From [Eubacterium] eligens ATCC 27750 (GTDB taxonomy: Bacteria > Bacillota > Clostridia > Lachnospirales > Lachnospiraceae): a stretch of DNA of 64,000 nt. Positions within the stretch are counted from its first letter, which is position 1; every line of letters begins with the position of its first letter. Positions 56,007 to 64,000 of this stretch are shown one piece after another. The stretch is from the NCBI RefSeq assembly GCF_000146185.1, contig NC_012778.1, positions 1,185,001 through 1,249,000 of the forward strand. Reading direction: 5' to 3'. The notes under the pieces are model-generated. The model had not been told where the DNA came from, did no database searches, and was given only the letters and a program-made list of their open reading frames with translations. The position numbers were made by a program, and so were the translations under genes.

Positions 56007-57551
56007 TTATCTTTTATCGTTCTTTTTGCTTATCACAATAACAGTTCCAGAGATAACAGCTGCTACCACAAGAATCACGATATATACCCATACATGATTA
56101 TTATCACCAGTCTTTATGACCTCTTCATCAGCCGCAACTTCACCTGTTTTTCTGACTCTTGAGCCATCAACAGTCTCATTCTCTTTTCCTGTAACCAATT
56201 CCTCATCTCCTGCAACTTCACCTGTCTTCTTTATAACCTGTGCTGATGAAGTTGTATGTTCTTTTGTCTGTTTATTAAAATCAACTGTTGTTTCATTTGG
56301 CTTTGTTGGCTTAGTTTCCTTACCTGCATCAATCGTTGTCTTATTCGACTTTGTTGTTTCCTGTGCAGCTGTTGTCTCATCAGCCTGTGTTGTCTCCTGC
56401 GCAGCTGTTGTCTCATTCGACTTTGTTGTCTCCTGTGCAGTTGTTGTCTTATCAGCCTGTGTTGTCTCTGATGAAGACTCTGCTGCAGAAGTTGTTTCCT
56501 TCTGTGTTGTCTCCTGCTGCTGATTGTCCGATATAAAATGCATTTGTCCATTAACATTAACAAATGACTTAGAAAGTGTTCTTCCGTTACATGTAGATGT
56601 TAAAGTAACATCTGCTTTTGGTGCAACAACTATACCACATACCTCACCTATATTAATATGACCCGTTACATTAACAGCATTAAATATAACAGTATCTGAT
56701 ATATCAATATCTGTTAATCCACCTGTATTCTTACCATTAATACTGAATCTTTTAATATCTGCATCACCATCACCGCCAAGCAGATTGATAATAACAAACT
56801 GTCCTTGTGCTTTATTTGTTATATTGAGCTGTCCTTCTCCATAATAAGATGTAACCTCTTTTCCCTGCCAGTCAATATAATTATTAGCATACATATTTAC
56901 CACTACAATCTGCTTATTCTTAAATGAAGAAAGATCAATCTTTCTCTCATCATATGCACTAATAACTATATCAGCCTCAGAATCCGGCGTATCTGCATAT
57001 ACCTTGAAATTATCATATACATTATCAAGTGCTGCAGTTACATCCATATAGTCCTCTGCATAATAAACATTGATTGTATCCTTACAGTTAGCGACATTAA
57101 TAACAGCACCCGTTCTTTTCCCATCTGTATCCTTAATATAATATTTATTCTCTCTAGGTTCATAATCATAATCAGTTCCAAGTACAAGATTATTAAACGC
57201 ATTCCTATCCACATTCACTTCTGATGAACCTGAATTATCGAAGCTCCTGATATATGTTGTTCCAACACTCATGTCAAGCCATGCACTCATCCACTGATCT
57301 GTTATTACAAGCTTGTTAGTAGCGAAACATGTCTGATTGTGATTAGCGTTCTTAAACTCTTCAGCAACTACACCATATGGTTTTGCTGTTCCAAGCAATT
57401 CATTAAGAATATCCTGTGTTTTTGAATATGCACCAGCTCTTATGGATGTACCTGTAATCACAGAACCCGCAACCACTGCAACTGTAAGAACACCAACTGC
57501 TGCCTTCTTAACCTTTGCACTCAAACCATTTAATCGTTTTCTAAAAAGCAT
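56007..57551 (-). CDS. Cell-surface protein, choice-of-anchor-A-like domain, Thr-rich repeats, sortase-like tail
   Basis: 514 residues. A long signal peptide (about 1-42) is followed by a globular domain (about 50-345) that resembles choice-of-anchor-A surface proteins, with FVIINLLGGDGDADIKRFS and GHINIGEVCGIVVAPKADV segments. A Thr-rich stalk with 12-residue repeats (about 360-405) follows. Two KTGEVA-DEE motifs come next. The C-terminus has EVIKTGDNN, a hydrophobic helix and the basic end KKNDKR, resembling a sortase sorting signal although not canonical LPxTG. Ligand or adhesion target is unknown. Confidence 0.82.
   Translation of the reverse strand: MLFRKRLNGLSAKVKKAAVGVLTVAVVAGSVITGTSIRAGAYSKTQDILNELLGTAKPYGVVAEEFKNANHNQTCFATNKLVITDQWMSAWLDMSVGTTYIRSFDNSGSSEVNVDRNAFNNLVLGTDYDYEPRENKYYIKDTDGKRTGAVINVANCKDTINVYYAEDYMDVTAALDNVYDNFKVYADTPDSEADIVISAYDERKIDLSSFKNKQIVVVNMYANNYIDWQGKEVTSYYGEGQLNITNKAQGQFVIINLLGGDGDADIKRFSINGKNTGGLTDIDISDTVIFNAVNVTGHINIGEVCGIVVAPKADVTLTSTCNGRTLSKSFVNVNGQMHFISDNQQQETTQKETTSAAESSSETTQADKTTTAQETTKSNETTAAQETTQADETTAAQETTKSNKTTIDAGKETKPTKPNETTVDFNKQTKEHTTSSAQVIKKTGEVAGDEELVTGKENETVDGSRVRKTGEVAADEEVIKTGDNNHVWVYIVILVVAAVISGTVIVISKKNDKR
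56334..56472 (-). repeat. 36-bp (12-residue) in-frame repeats in the surface-protein stalk
   Basis: The unit TTAAQETTQADE (variants TTTAQETTKSNE and TTAAQETTKSNK) recurs about three and a half times in register. The DNA repeats keep a 36-base period, so copy number may vary between strains. Confidence 0.85.
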
Positions 57552-57676
57552 TACTATCCCTCCAAAATTTCTGAACCAATAGTTTCCCCTTAACTATATT
57601 TCTTTCCCCTCCGAGCGTATAATATCATTAGTACCAAAGTACCGCATCCCCCCTTTTTGTGGGGTTAACTTTACAT

Positions 57677-57740
57677 AAAAAAAATAACTCATGCCCCGGG
57701 CCACTATCATTCTAGTATATGTCCAGGACATGAGTTATAT
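57677..57740 (-). terminator. leuA terminator
   Basis: ATAACTCATG (57684-57693) pairs with CATGAGTTAT (57729-57738), with further imperfect GC pairing inward. A run of eight T ends the minus-strand transcript. The rest of the 57552-57766 gap is the surface-protein leader; no clear promoter was seen. Confidence 0.88.
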
Positions 57741-57766
57741 TACAAATCATTTAATTAAACAATAAA

Positions 57767-59428
57767 TTATGCCTCAATACTTCTGTTCATTGCTGACTCT
57801 AATGCATCAATAGAAGCTCTGATAATATCGTGATCAATACCAATACCAAAGTAATTCTTACCATCTTCTCCTGTAATACCAACATACGCAATAGCACTTG
57901 AATCAGATCCCTTCTTTAATGAATGTTCTTCATAACAGAAAATATCACAAGGCTTTCCAAAATGTTCTGAAAGAGCATTGCTTACTGCATCAAGACGGCC
58001 ATTACCACCGTTCTCAACATTGCTCTTCTTTCCGTTTTCATCAATAGTCACAACAGTCTGGATACCGTTAATCTGCTTAAAATGTACTTCCGTAATCTTA
58101 AATACCGGTGTGTACTTTTTATATCTCTTCTCGAAAATTTCAAGAACTTCATCTGGTGAGAGTTCCTTATGATGTACATCAGAAACATCCTTAACTGCAT
58201 ATCCTAAATCTTCTCTCATAGCCTTAGGAACTATCATTCCATAATTATGCTCAAGGACATATGCTACACCGCCCTTGCCTGACTGGCTGTTAATTCTGAT
58301 AACATCTGAATCATATGTTCGTCCGACATCTTCTGGATTAATTGGAAGATATGGAACTGTCCATTTATTAGGATCTTTTTCAATTCTGTAATGCATTCCC
58401 TTAGATATAGCATCCTGATGTGAACCTGAGAAAGCTGCAAAAACAAGCTTACCACACCATGGATGACGGTCATCAATCTTCATCTGTGTGAGTCTTTCAA
58501 ACACTTCTGCAAGATGTGGCATATCAGAAAGATCAAGCTCAGGATTAACACCCTGCATATACATATTCATAGCAAGTGTAATAATATCTACATTACCTGT
58601 TCTCTCACCATTACCAAAAAGTGTTCCCTCAATTCTGTCTGCTCCTGCAAGAAGTCCTAACTCTGCATCAGCAACACCTGTCGAACGGTCATTATGTGGA
58701 TGAAGAGAAATAATAACATTTTCTCTGTTGTGCATGTACTTAGACATATATTCAATCTGGCTTGCAAATACATGCGGAAGTGACATCTCAACTGTAGCCG
58801 GAAGATTGATGATACATTTCTTATCAGGTGTTGGCTGCCAGATATCAACAACAGCGTTGCACACTTCAAGCGCATACTCCGGCTCAGTTCCTGTAAAGCT
58901 CTCCGGACTGTATTCAAAAAGGAAGTTTCCACCATCAGCTTCTGCAAGCTCCTTTAATAACTTAGCACCTTCAATAGCAATCTGTTTAACCTCTTCTTTA
59001 GACTTCTTAAACACCTGCTCTCTCTGAGCTAACGAAGTAGAATTATATACATGAACGATTGCTCTTGGAGCACCCTTTACAGCTTCAAATGTCTTCTTAA
59101 TAATATGTGGTCTTGCCTGTGTAAGTACCTGTATTGTAACATCATCAGGAATCATATTCTTCTCAATAAGTGTACGGCAGAATTCATATTCTGTCTCAGA
59201 AGCTGCAGGGAAACCTATCTCAATTTCCTTAAATCCGACTTCAACTAACATCTGGAAGAATTCCAGCTTTTCATCAAGGCTCATAGGTTCAACAAGAGCC
59301 TGGTTACCATCTCTTAAATCAACCGAACACCAGATTGGTGCCTTATCAACATACTCCTTGTTAACCCAGTCATTGCACTTAACCGGTGGCATAAAATAGC
59401 CTCTTTCATACTGTCTGTAATCAAACAT
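57767..59428 (-). CDS. leuA: 2-isopropylmalate synthase
   Basis: 553 residues, the long LeuA form. The catalytic signature SVDLRDGNQALVEPM begins near residue 36, the metal-binding HPHNDRSTG is near 245, and FGNGERTGNVD follows. The C-terminal regulatory domain (about 430-553) binds leucine for feedback inhibition in this family. It condenses acetyl-CoA with 2-ketoisovalerate as the first committed step to leucine. Expression is controlled by the T-box leader upstream. No leuBCD genes are in the window. Confidence 0.96.
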   Translation of the reverse strand: MFDYRQYERGYFMPPVKCNDWVNKEYVDKAPIWCSVDLRDGNQALVEPMSLDEKLEFFQMLVEVGFKEIEIGFPAASETEYEFCRTLIEKNMIPDDVTIQVLTQARPHIIKKTFEAVKGAPRAIVHVYNSTSLAQREQVFKKSKEEVKQIAIEGAKLLKELAEADGGNFLFEYSPESFTGTEPEYALEVCNAVVDIWQPTPDKKCIINLPATVEMSLPHVFASQIEYMSKYMHNRENVIISLHPHNDRSTGVADAELGLLAGADRIEGTLFGNGERTGNVDIITLAMNMYMQGVNPELDLSDMPHLAEVFERLTQMKIDDRHPWCGKLVFAAFSGSHQDAISKGMHYRIEKDPNKWTVPYLPINPEDVGRTYDSDVIRINSQSGKGGVAYVLEHNYGMIVPKAMREDLGYAVKDVSDVHHKELSPDEVLEIFEKRYKKYTPVFKITEVHFKQINGIQTVVTIDENGKKSNVENGGNGRLDAVSNALSEHFGKPCDIFCYEEHSLKKGSDSSAIAYVGITGEDGKNYFGIGIDHDIIRASIDALESAMNRSIEA

Positions 59429-59491
59429 TCCTAAAACCTCCTGAAAAAATATATATGGTTAATAAGTAAAAGCTTTCTCAAAGATAAGCAT

Positions 59492-59790
59492 AAAAAAATC
59501 TTTCGTCCATGGGTAATTCTACCCAAAGAGACGAAAGACATAATCTCACGCGTTACCACTCTTCTTCATAGCTATGCTATGCACTCACTGAATACGTATA
59601 ACAAATGTGTTATATTATATTCTGTCCACTATAACGGTTGGCTTCCGGCTACTCCTACTTCTCATGATGATTTCAGGTAGCAGCTCCAAGGCGAGTTCAA
59701 TAAGTTCCTTCGACTGCCTCGCACCATCCGGCAGTTCTCTGACTCTGGTTCCTATCTAATAGTCCTCTTCACAGCATTTACTTATTATGT
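59492..59790 (-). promoter_or_regulatory. Leucine T-box riboswitch with terminator
   Basis: The conserved T-box core is AGAGTGGTAACGCG (59562-59549), followed by the terminator TCTTTCGTC/GACGAAAGA (59499-59507 with 59530-59538) and a seven-T run. A long stem I lies upstream. A CTC at 59693-59695, in TGAACTCGCC, is a plausible leucine specifier codon. Uncharged tRNA-Leu would open the terminator and let leuA be read. Confidence 0.9.
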
Positions 59791-61158
59791 ATGCTTATTA
59801 TACTTGTCATTTTTTACAAAGTCAAGCATAAATTCAAGTTCTTCTTTGGAAATATTCTTATCAGAATATCTGGCTTTTTCATAACTTCTTGTAATTTTTT
59901 CAGCAGTCGCAGCATTTGAAGTAATATTATTTCTTGTGATATCCGCAGGCTGCATATAAACCAAACTGTTTGCAGCCATCTTTTCTTTTCTTTTTCTCTT
60001 ATCCGGCATCGCAGCCTTTTTAAATGCTTTTCTATATTGCATATTAACCGCAAGATTGTTTTTCTCCACAGCATGCTTAGACCTTCTGATTTTTCTTTCA
60101 TGCCTGCCTGTTCCTATGAATTCAACCTCATCTCCATTATCATCCCTTGATTCCTTGAACTTTCTCGCATATCTTACAACAACATATATAGCAGCAATCA
60201 ATAACCCTGTAATAATAACCACTGTGAAAGCAACGAAAACTGCCTGCATAACAGGATTATCCGCATAATCTTTTATCTCTGTTTCGTCATACAAAGAATC
60301 ATCCTTATTGATCGGTTGAGTTGGCTGCTGAGGCAGAGCTTCGTCATTTTCCTTCATAAGCATAAGCAGCAATTTAAGAAGCGGTCTGAATACTACACCT
60401 AAGATACTTCCCATCAGTGCAAATATATTACCACCATCTCCTCTATAGAACAGAAGCATTCCCATTATCATTAGTACAGCTACAACAGCCGCAGTCACCA
60501 TATTAATACCAGTTATTCTTCTTGCTGGAAATTCAGATTTACCTGTATTACTTATAAATAAATCATTAACTCCTTTAAGCTGATTCCCTATAAGGCAAAG
60601 AATTATAAAAAGGGCAAACATCAATGATTCAAAACTTACAAGTTTTGTACTGCCATTCTGTCCGCCAAGTGTACTTCCAACAATCATAACAATGCAATAC
60701 ACCACTGACATTCTCTCTGTAGTCTGCATTACCGCTTTCTTTTCATCATCATTAACATCTTCTGTTTTAGTGCTGAACCGCGACTCCTTCATATATTCAG
60801 TTTTTCTTACATTAGCAATCCTTACACTTACAGATCGTACACATACAACAAACGCACTTACAAAATATGCCGTACTTTCAGCATCTGTTCTTCCAAGCAT
60901 AATTGCTGCTGCAATAAGTACTATATGAATCGTTACAAAAAGAAACAACGACTTTATATATCTTCTTACAAAAAATGTAATAACTACAGGAATAGTAACC
61001 AGTGTGGCATATAAAATATATTCATCAGACTTTTTAACAACCCCTAGAATTATCATTGCAGCAAATGCCATAAAAACAACACACTGACTAAGTAATTCCA
61101 CAACTGACCGCGCCGCATATAATGTTTTATTTCCTGAACGCGCAACAGACTCACTCAT
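59785..61158 (-). CDS. Membrane protein of a MoxR-DUF58 operon, unknown function
   Basis: 457 residues. Multiple membrane helices occur in the N-terminal 270 residues and one more at about 311-328, followed by a long basic cytoplasmic tail. It is encoded 11 bases after the DUF58 gene. In such operons the next gene is often a transglutaminase-like or DUF4129 protein. The tail (YEKARYSDKNISKEELEFML) resembles the end of DUF4129, but no transglutaminase Cys-His-Asp triad is visible. The function is unknown. The leuA promoter overlaps its 3' end. Confidence 0.75.
   Translation of the reverse strand: MSESVARSGNKTLYAARSVVELLSQCVVFMAFAAMIILGVVKKSDEYILYATLVTIPVVITFFVRRYIKSLFLFVTIHIVLIAAAIMLGRTDAESTAYFVSAFVVCVRSVSVRIANVRKTEYMKESRFSTKTEDVNDDEKKAVMQTTERMSVVYCIVMIVGSTLGGQNGSTKLVSFESLMFALFIILCLIGNQLKGVNDLFISNTGKSEFPARRITGINMVTAAVVAVLMIMGMLLFYRGDGGNIFALMGSILGVVFRPLLKLLLMLMKENDEALPQQPTQPINKDDSLYDETEIKDYADNPVMQAVFVAFTVVIITGLLIAAIYVVVRYARKFKESRDDNGDEVEFIGTGRHERKIRRSKHAVEKNNLAVNMQYRKAFKKAAMPDKRKRKEKMAANSLVYMQPADITRNNITSNAATAEKITRSYEKARYSDKNISKEELEFMLDFVKNDKYNKHT
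59797..59825 (-). promoter_or_regulatory. Promoter of the T-box-leuA transcript, inside the upstream gene
   Basis: TTGACT (59820-59825) and TATAAT (59797-59802) with a 17-base spacer on the minus strand. The whole promoter lies within the last 14 codons of the 59785-61158 gene. Confidence 0.8.
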
Positions 61159-61169
61159 ATTGCTTCTCC

Positions 61170-62300
61170 TTACTTAACTTCCCATCCAACCGGCTCAAAA
61201 TCACATAATTCCAGTCCATAATCATCTCCTGGAAAATGTGGTACAATCCATACCATATCTGCCTGAATCCTGCTGATTTTATTAATAACACTCTGCAATT
61301 TCTTTCTTCTGCTTGCAGAGATTAAAACATATACATATTCACTTTCTATTCTCATATTATCCGGCTCAAGAATTTTTTCAAGCATAGCAGAGTATTCTTC
61401 CATAGCAATTCCTGTATCAATTCTTGCAAGTGCAGTATTAATATTATTGAGATGTCCTGTTCCAGAACCATTATTTATTACAACCGGACTCTTTGTATCA
61501 ACATCACATCCATTGCTGAGCATTGAAACATTTATTCCACATGCAATTAGCATCTGTGATATTCCTGCTGCAATACTTATAGCCTGTTCGTCAACTGCAT
61601 CATACCTCAACACTCCGTCTTCTTCGAGATTTAGCAGAATGCATACATTTCTGCTGACAGACTCATCATATTCATTAACCATAAGATTGCCGGTTCTTGC
61701 CGTTGCTTTCCAGTTGACATTCTTAAGGCTGTCATTACTGGTATAGTCTCTTATCCCCCTGAATACAAATGGATCTTCCAGCATATATTTTTTCCGTTCT
61801 GCTTCTCCTGTAATCCTGCTGTTCACTGATTTTAACACTGTCGGGTCTGCCGGTTTTGGATATACTGTTATTTCACAGTTATTACCAGCCTTTAGAACAT
61901 TAATTTCATTCATAAACAAGCCAGAGAATACAATCTCAAGACCTGAAATGCGGTAAACGCCCCTTCTTGTGCACCTGACAGGAACCTTTCTTGTAATTCT
62001 CTGATTAGAAAGAAGAGAAAACACATCATTACGGTAAGTCTTATCCGATACGCTTGAATTAGTATCTGCACCTGTAAAAAGCAATTCTCTTGCAGCCTGA
62101 AATTTAAGATTAATACAAGGAAGTGGCAGTCTCTTGGCATTAGTAACAACTTCCGTAATATTAACAATATCATCCTTAACCACATGCTTTTTATCAAATT
62201 CAAGACTCACTGTAAGATTTTTATTCCAGTTATATCTGTACACAAGCTTTACAGCAAGGTACACAATCAGTACACCTAAAAGCATTAACAAAACATTCAT
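61170..62300 (-). CDS. DUF58-family protein
   Basis: 376 residues. Two membrane segments at the N-terminus are followed by a beta-rich domain and the DUF58 signature FRGIRDYTSNDSLKNVNWKA with TGNLMVNEYD, then a von Willebrand A-like segment. DUF58 proteins are encoded with MoxR ATPases and are thought to be chaperone or assembly partners at the membrane. Its ATG shares one base with the MoxR stop (TAATG), so translation is coupled. Confidence 0.92.
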   Translation of the reverse strand: MNVLLMLLGVLIVYLAVKLVYRYNWNKNLTVSLEFDKKHVVKDDIVNITEVVTNAKRLPLPCINLKFQAARELLFTGADTNSSVSDKTYRNDVFSLLSNQRITRKVPVRCTRRGVYRISGLEIVFSGLFMNEINVLKAGNNCEITVYPKPADPTVLKSVNSRITGEAERKKYMLEDPFVFRGIRDYTSNDSLKNVNWKATARTGNLMVNEYDESVSRNVCILLNLEEDGVLRYDAVDEQAISIAAGISQMLIACGINVSMLSNGCDVDTKSPVVINNGSGTGHLNNINTALARIDTGIAMEEYSAMLEKILEPDNMRIESEYVYVLISASRRKKLQSVINKISRIQADMVWIVPHFPGDDYGLELCDFEPVGWEVK

Positions 62301-63235
62301 TATCTATTCCAATCTTCAGTAGGAACTGCTGTTTTCGAGACAACATTGCCTATGATCTGTTCTTTATTATCTCTGTTCATAAAACCAGCCTGTAAAACAA
62401 GTCTGTGTGCCCATACATATGGTGCCAAAATCTTAATATCCTCTGGCACAACATAATCTCTGCCTGCGACATACGCATATGCTCTTGCAGCATTCAGCAT
62501 GCCAAGTGTTCCTCTTGGACTGACACCTGTTAATACATTTTCTTCATTTCTTGTCATTCTTGCAAGTTCAACAATATACTCAATAAGCACCGGATGAATG
62601 TATACATTCTTAACATCTTCCTTCATTGCTATAATATCCTCACATGTTGCCACTTTTTCAAGAGTTATTTCCGGATTAGAAGTAAGGAATCTGTTAAGAA
62701 TGAGTACCTCATCATCTTTTTCCGGGTAGCCCATATTAATCTTCATAAGGAATCTGTCAAGCTGTGCCTCTGGAAGCTGATATGTTCCTGCTGTTTCAAT
62801 TGGATTCTGCGTTGCAATTACTATAAAAGGTTCTGCCAGTTTAGAATATTCTCCATCAACAGTAACCTGATGTTCTTCCATACACTCAAGAAGTGCCGAC
62901 TGAGTTCTCGGTGTTGCCCTGTTAATCTCATCAGCAAGAATAACATTAGCAAATACAGGACCTCTTCTGAATACGAACTCCCCCTCTTTCTGGTTATACA
63001 CATGTACGCCTGTTATATCAGACGGCAAAAGATCTGGTGTAAACTGAATTCTTGAAAATTCACCATCTATACTTTTGGCAAATGATTTCGCCATCATAGT
63101 CTTTCCTGTTCCCGGAACATCTTCAAGAAGAACATGTCCACCGGCAATAATACTTGTCAGAACCAGTTCTGAAACATTTCTCTTACCCACAATCACCTTA
63201 CTTACATTATCTAATATATCTGAAGCCTTACTCAT
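62300..63235 (-). CDS. MoxR-family AAA+ ATPase
   Basis: 311 residues. Walker A is DVPGTGKTMMAK near residue 45, Walker B is ANVILADEINRATPRTQSAL, and the GVSPRGTLGML sensor segment is near the C-terminus. MoxR ATPases act as chaperone-like machines for partner complexes, here probably with the DUF58 and membrane proteins downstream. The start at 63235 (MSKASDIL) has GAGGAGG just upstream; the in-frame extension to 63301 lacks a site. Confidence 0.95.
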   Translation of the reverse strand: MSKASDILDNVSKVIVGKRNVSELVLTSIIAGGHVLLEDVPGTGKTMMAKSFAKSIDGEFSRIQFTPDLLPSDITGVHVYNQKEGEFVFRRGPVFANVILADEINRATPRTQSALLECMEEHQVTVDGEYSKLAEPFIVIATQNPIETAGTYQLPEAQLDRFLMKINMGYPEKDDEVLILNRFLTSNPEITLEKVATCEDIIAMKEDVKNVYIHPVLIEYIVELARMTRNEENVLTGVSPRGTLGMLNAARAYAYVAGRDYVVPEDIKILAPYVWAHRLVLQAGFMNRDNKEQIIGNVVSKTAVPTEDWNR

Positions 63236-63349
63236 AATACCTCCTCGTAACACGAAATTTAAACTCAGATAATTATAACAAAAACACTGCCAGAACAGCA
63301 AGTGTCTGACAGTGTTAATAGGTTAAATAATTATGAACTTTTGATGAAT

Positions 63350-63805
63350 TTAATTATCTGTAGGCATCTCCTGATTAACATCAATACCTCTTGGAGCAAC
63401 AGGTGTTGAGAACACAATCTGTGTACTTGTTCTTCCGAACTTCTGAAGCTGGCCGATAAATGTATCAAGTTCCATGGTACTTGGGAACATAACCTTTAAT
63501 AGCATTGAATAATTACCTGTTACACAGTTGCATTCAACAACATTAGGGCATGATTTGATAAATGGATAGAAATCCGGTTTCTGTACAGGAGCAACTTCAA
63601 GATTAATAAACGCAGTAATATGATATCCCAGCTTTAACTGATTAATCTTAACTTCATAACCTTCAATAATTTCTTCCTTCTCAAGCCTTTCAATTCTTGC
63701 TGAAACCGCAGGTGATGAAAGGAAAACATTTTCGGCAAGAGCCTTTAAAGGCATCCTTGCATTCTGCTGTAATAATGTAATTATCTTCTTATCGATTTTA
63801 TCCAT
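63350..63805 (-). CDS. Lrp/AsnC-family transcriptional regulator
   Basis: 151 residues. The N-terminal helix-turn-helix is clear (MPLKALAENVFLSSPAVSAR, then IERLEKEEII), and the C-terminal RAM effector domain (about 65-145, with CVTGNYSMLLKV) binds small molecules such as amino acids. It would regulate amino-acid or nitrogen genes; the targets are unknown. The start at 63805 (MDKIDKKI) has GGAGG 9 bases upstream. A terminator-like hairpin lies between its promoter and the start. Confidence 0.94.
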   Translation of the reverse strand: MDKIDKKIITLLQQNARMPLKALAENVFLSSPAVSARIERLEKEEIIEGYEVKINQLKLGYHITAFINLEVAPVQKPDFYPFIKSCPNVVECNCVTGNYSMLLKVMFPSTMELDTFIGQLQKFGRTSTQIVFSTPVAPRGIDVNQEMPTDN

Positions 63806-63857
63806 GGTGTTAACCTCCAGATTATAATATTCATTGTTTAATGCTATTAATTTAACC

Positions 63858-63902
63858 AAAAAAGGAGACAATCCTAGCGTTGCTGCTAAAATCGTCCCCT
63901 TT
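63858..63902 (-). terminator. Hairpin terminator upstream of the Lrp gene (possible attenuator)
   Basis: AAAGGAGACAAT (63861-63872) pairs with ATCGTCCCCTTT (63891-63902), including two G-U pairs when read from the minus strand, with TAGC/GCTA inside. A T-run ends it. It lies between the promoter at 63927-63955 and the gene, so it is either an attenuator or the end of a short RNA. Confidence 0.8.
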
Positions 63903-63926
63903 GACTTAAATTATTAACTTATGCAT

Positions 63927-63955
63927 AATATACACCTTACATAATAAAATAGCAA
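63927..63955 (-). promoter_or_regulatory. Promoter upstream of the hairpin and Lrp gene
   Basis: TTGCTA (63950-63955) and TATATT (63927-63932) with a 17-base spacer on the minus strand. The predicted start is about 20 bases before the hairpin. Confidence 0.65.
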
Positions 63956-64000
63956 GTCTTTTTTCTTTATTTTCATTGCTTTTATACATAATTTTTGTTA

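Noticed and set aside
56231..56563. Gln/Arg-rich 110-codon frame
   Set aside because: It is an alternative reading frame of the Thr-rich repeats in the surface-protein gene.

Overview
The window looks like a chromosome segment from a low-GC Gram-positive anaerobe of the class Clostridia, most likely Lachnospiraceae. The AT-rich sequence, strong GGAGG ribosome binding sites, intrinsic terminators, sporulation genes (gpr, spoIIP, a SpoVB-like flippase), an ECF biotin component and a leucine T-box all fit. A pectin methylesterase without a signal peptide suggests a pectin-using gut species, perhaps near Lachnospira (Eubacterium) eligens; the species is an inference. No rRNA operon, CRISPR array, intact prophage or transposase gene was found.

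Layout. 1-9.5 kb: a 5'-truncated RpiB/LacAB-type isomerase, bioY under a BirA-like operator, an acetyltransferase, pectinesterase, a lipoprotein, a two-component system, and small housekeeping or unknown genes. 9.5-13.1 kb: a 62-bp tandem repeat, tmRNA with rearranged copies of its own 3' end, smpB and rnr (trans-translation and RNA decay). 13.2-18.6 kb: secG, then lower glycolysis (gpmI, tpiA, pgk, gap); terminators are visible after tpiA, pgk and gap. 18.8-26.5 kb: Na/Pi transporter, PHP phosphatase, GH13 enzyme, cysteine desulfurase, flippase, and a small operon preceded by a structured RNA and a 44-codon gene. 26.9-35.9 kb: metA, ligA, rluF-type synthase, tRNA-Arg(CCG), a DUF5688-type protein, pepD, spoIIP and gpr. 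36.0-43.7 kb: rpsT, holA and a comEA-regulator-kinase-GerMN lipoprotein-comEC run. 43.8-47.9 kb: YfhO-type membrane protein coupled to argH. 48.4-55.9 kb: a seven-gene run maf - HAD phosphatase - small protein - rlmH - parvulin - topoisomerase B - topoisomerase A. 56.0-64 kb: a repeat-bearing surface protein, T-box-controlled leuA, a MoxR/DUF58/membrane-protein operon and an Lrp/AsnC regulator.

How it fits together. The holA-rpsT-gpr-spoIIP block with comEA/comEC nearby matches the Bacillus late-competence/sporulation neighbourhood, but a complete regulator-kinase-lipoprotein module sits between comEA and comEC. Its gene types resemble actinobacterial MtrA-MtrB-LpqB. The other notable theme is a set of long imperfect palindromes and small structured elements in the gaps between genes (10.0, 26.8, 32.0, 33.7, 48.0 and 48.3 kb), unrelated in sequence as far as I can see by eye.
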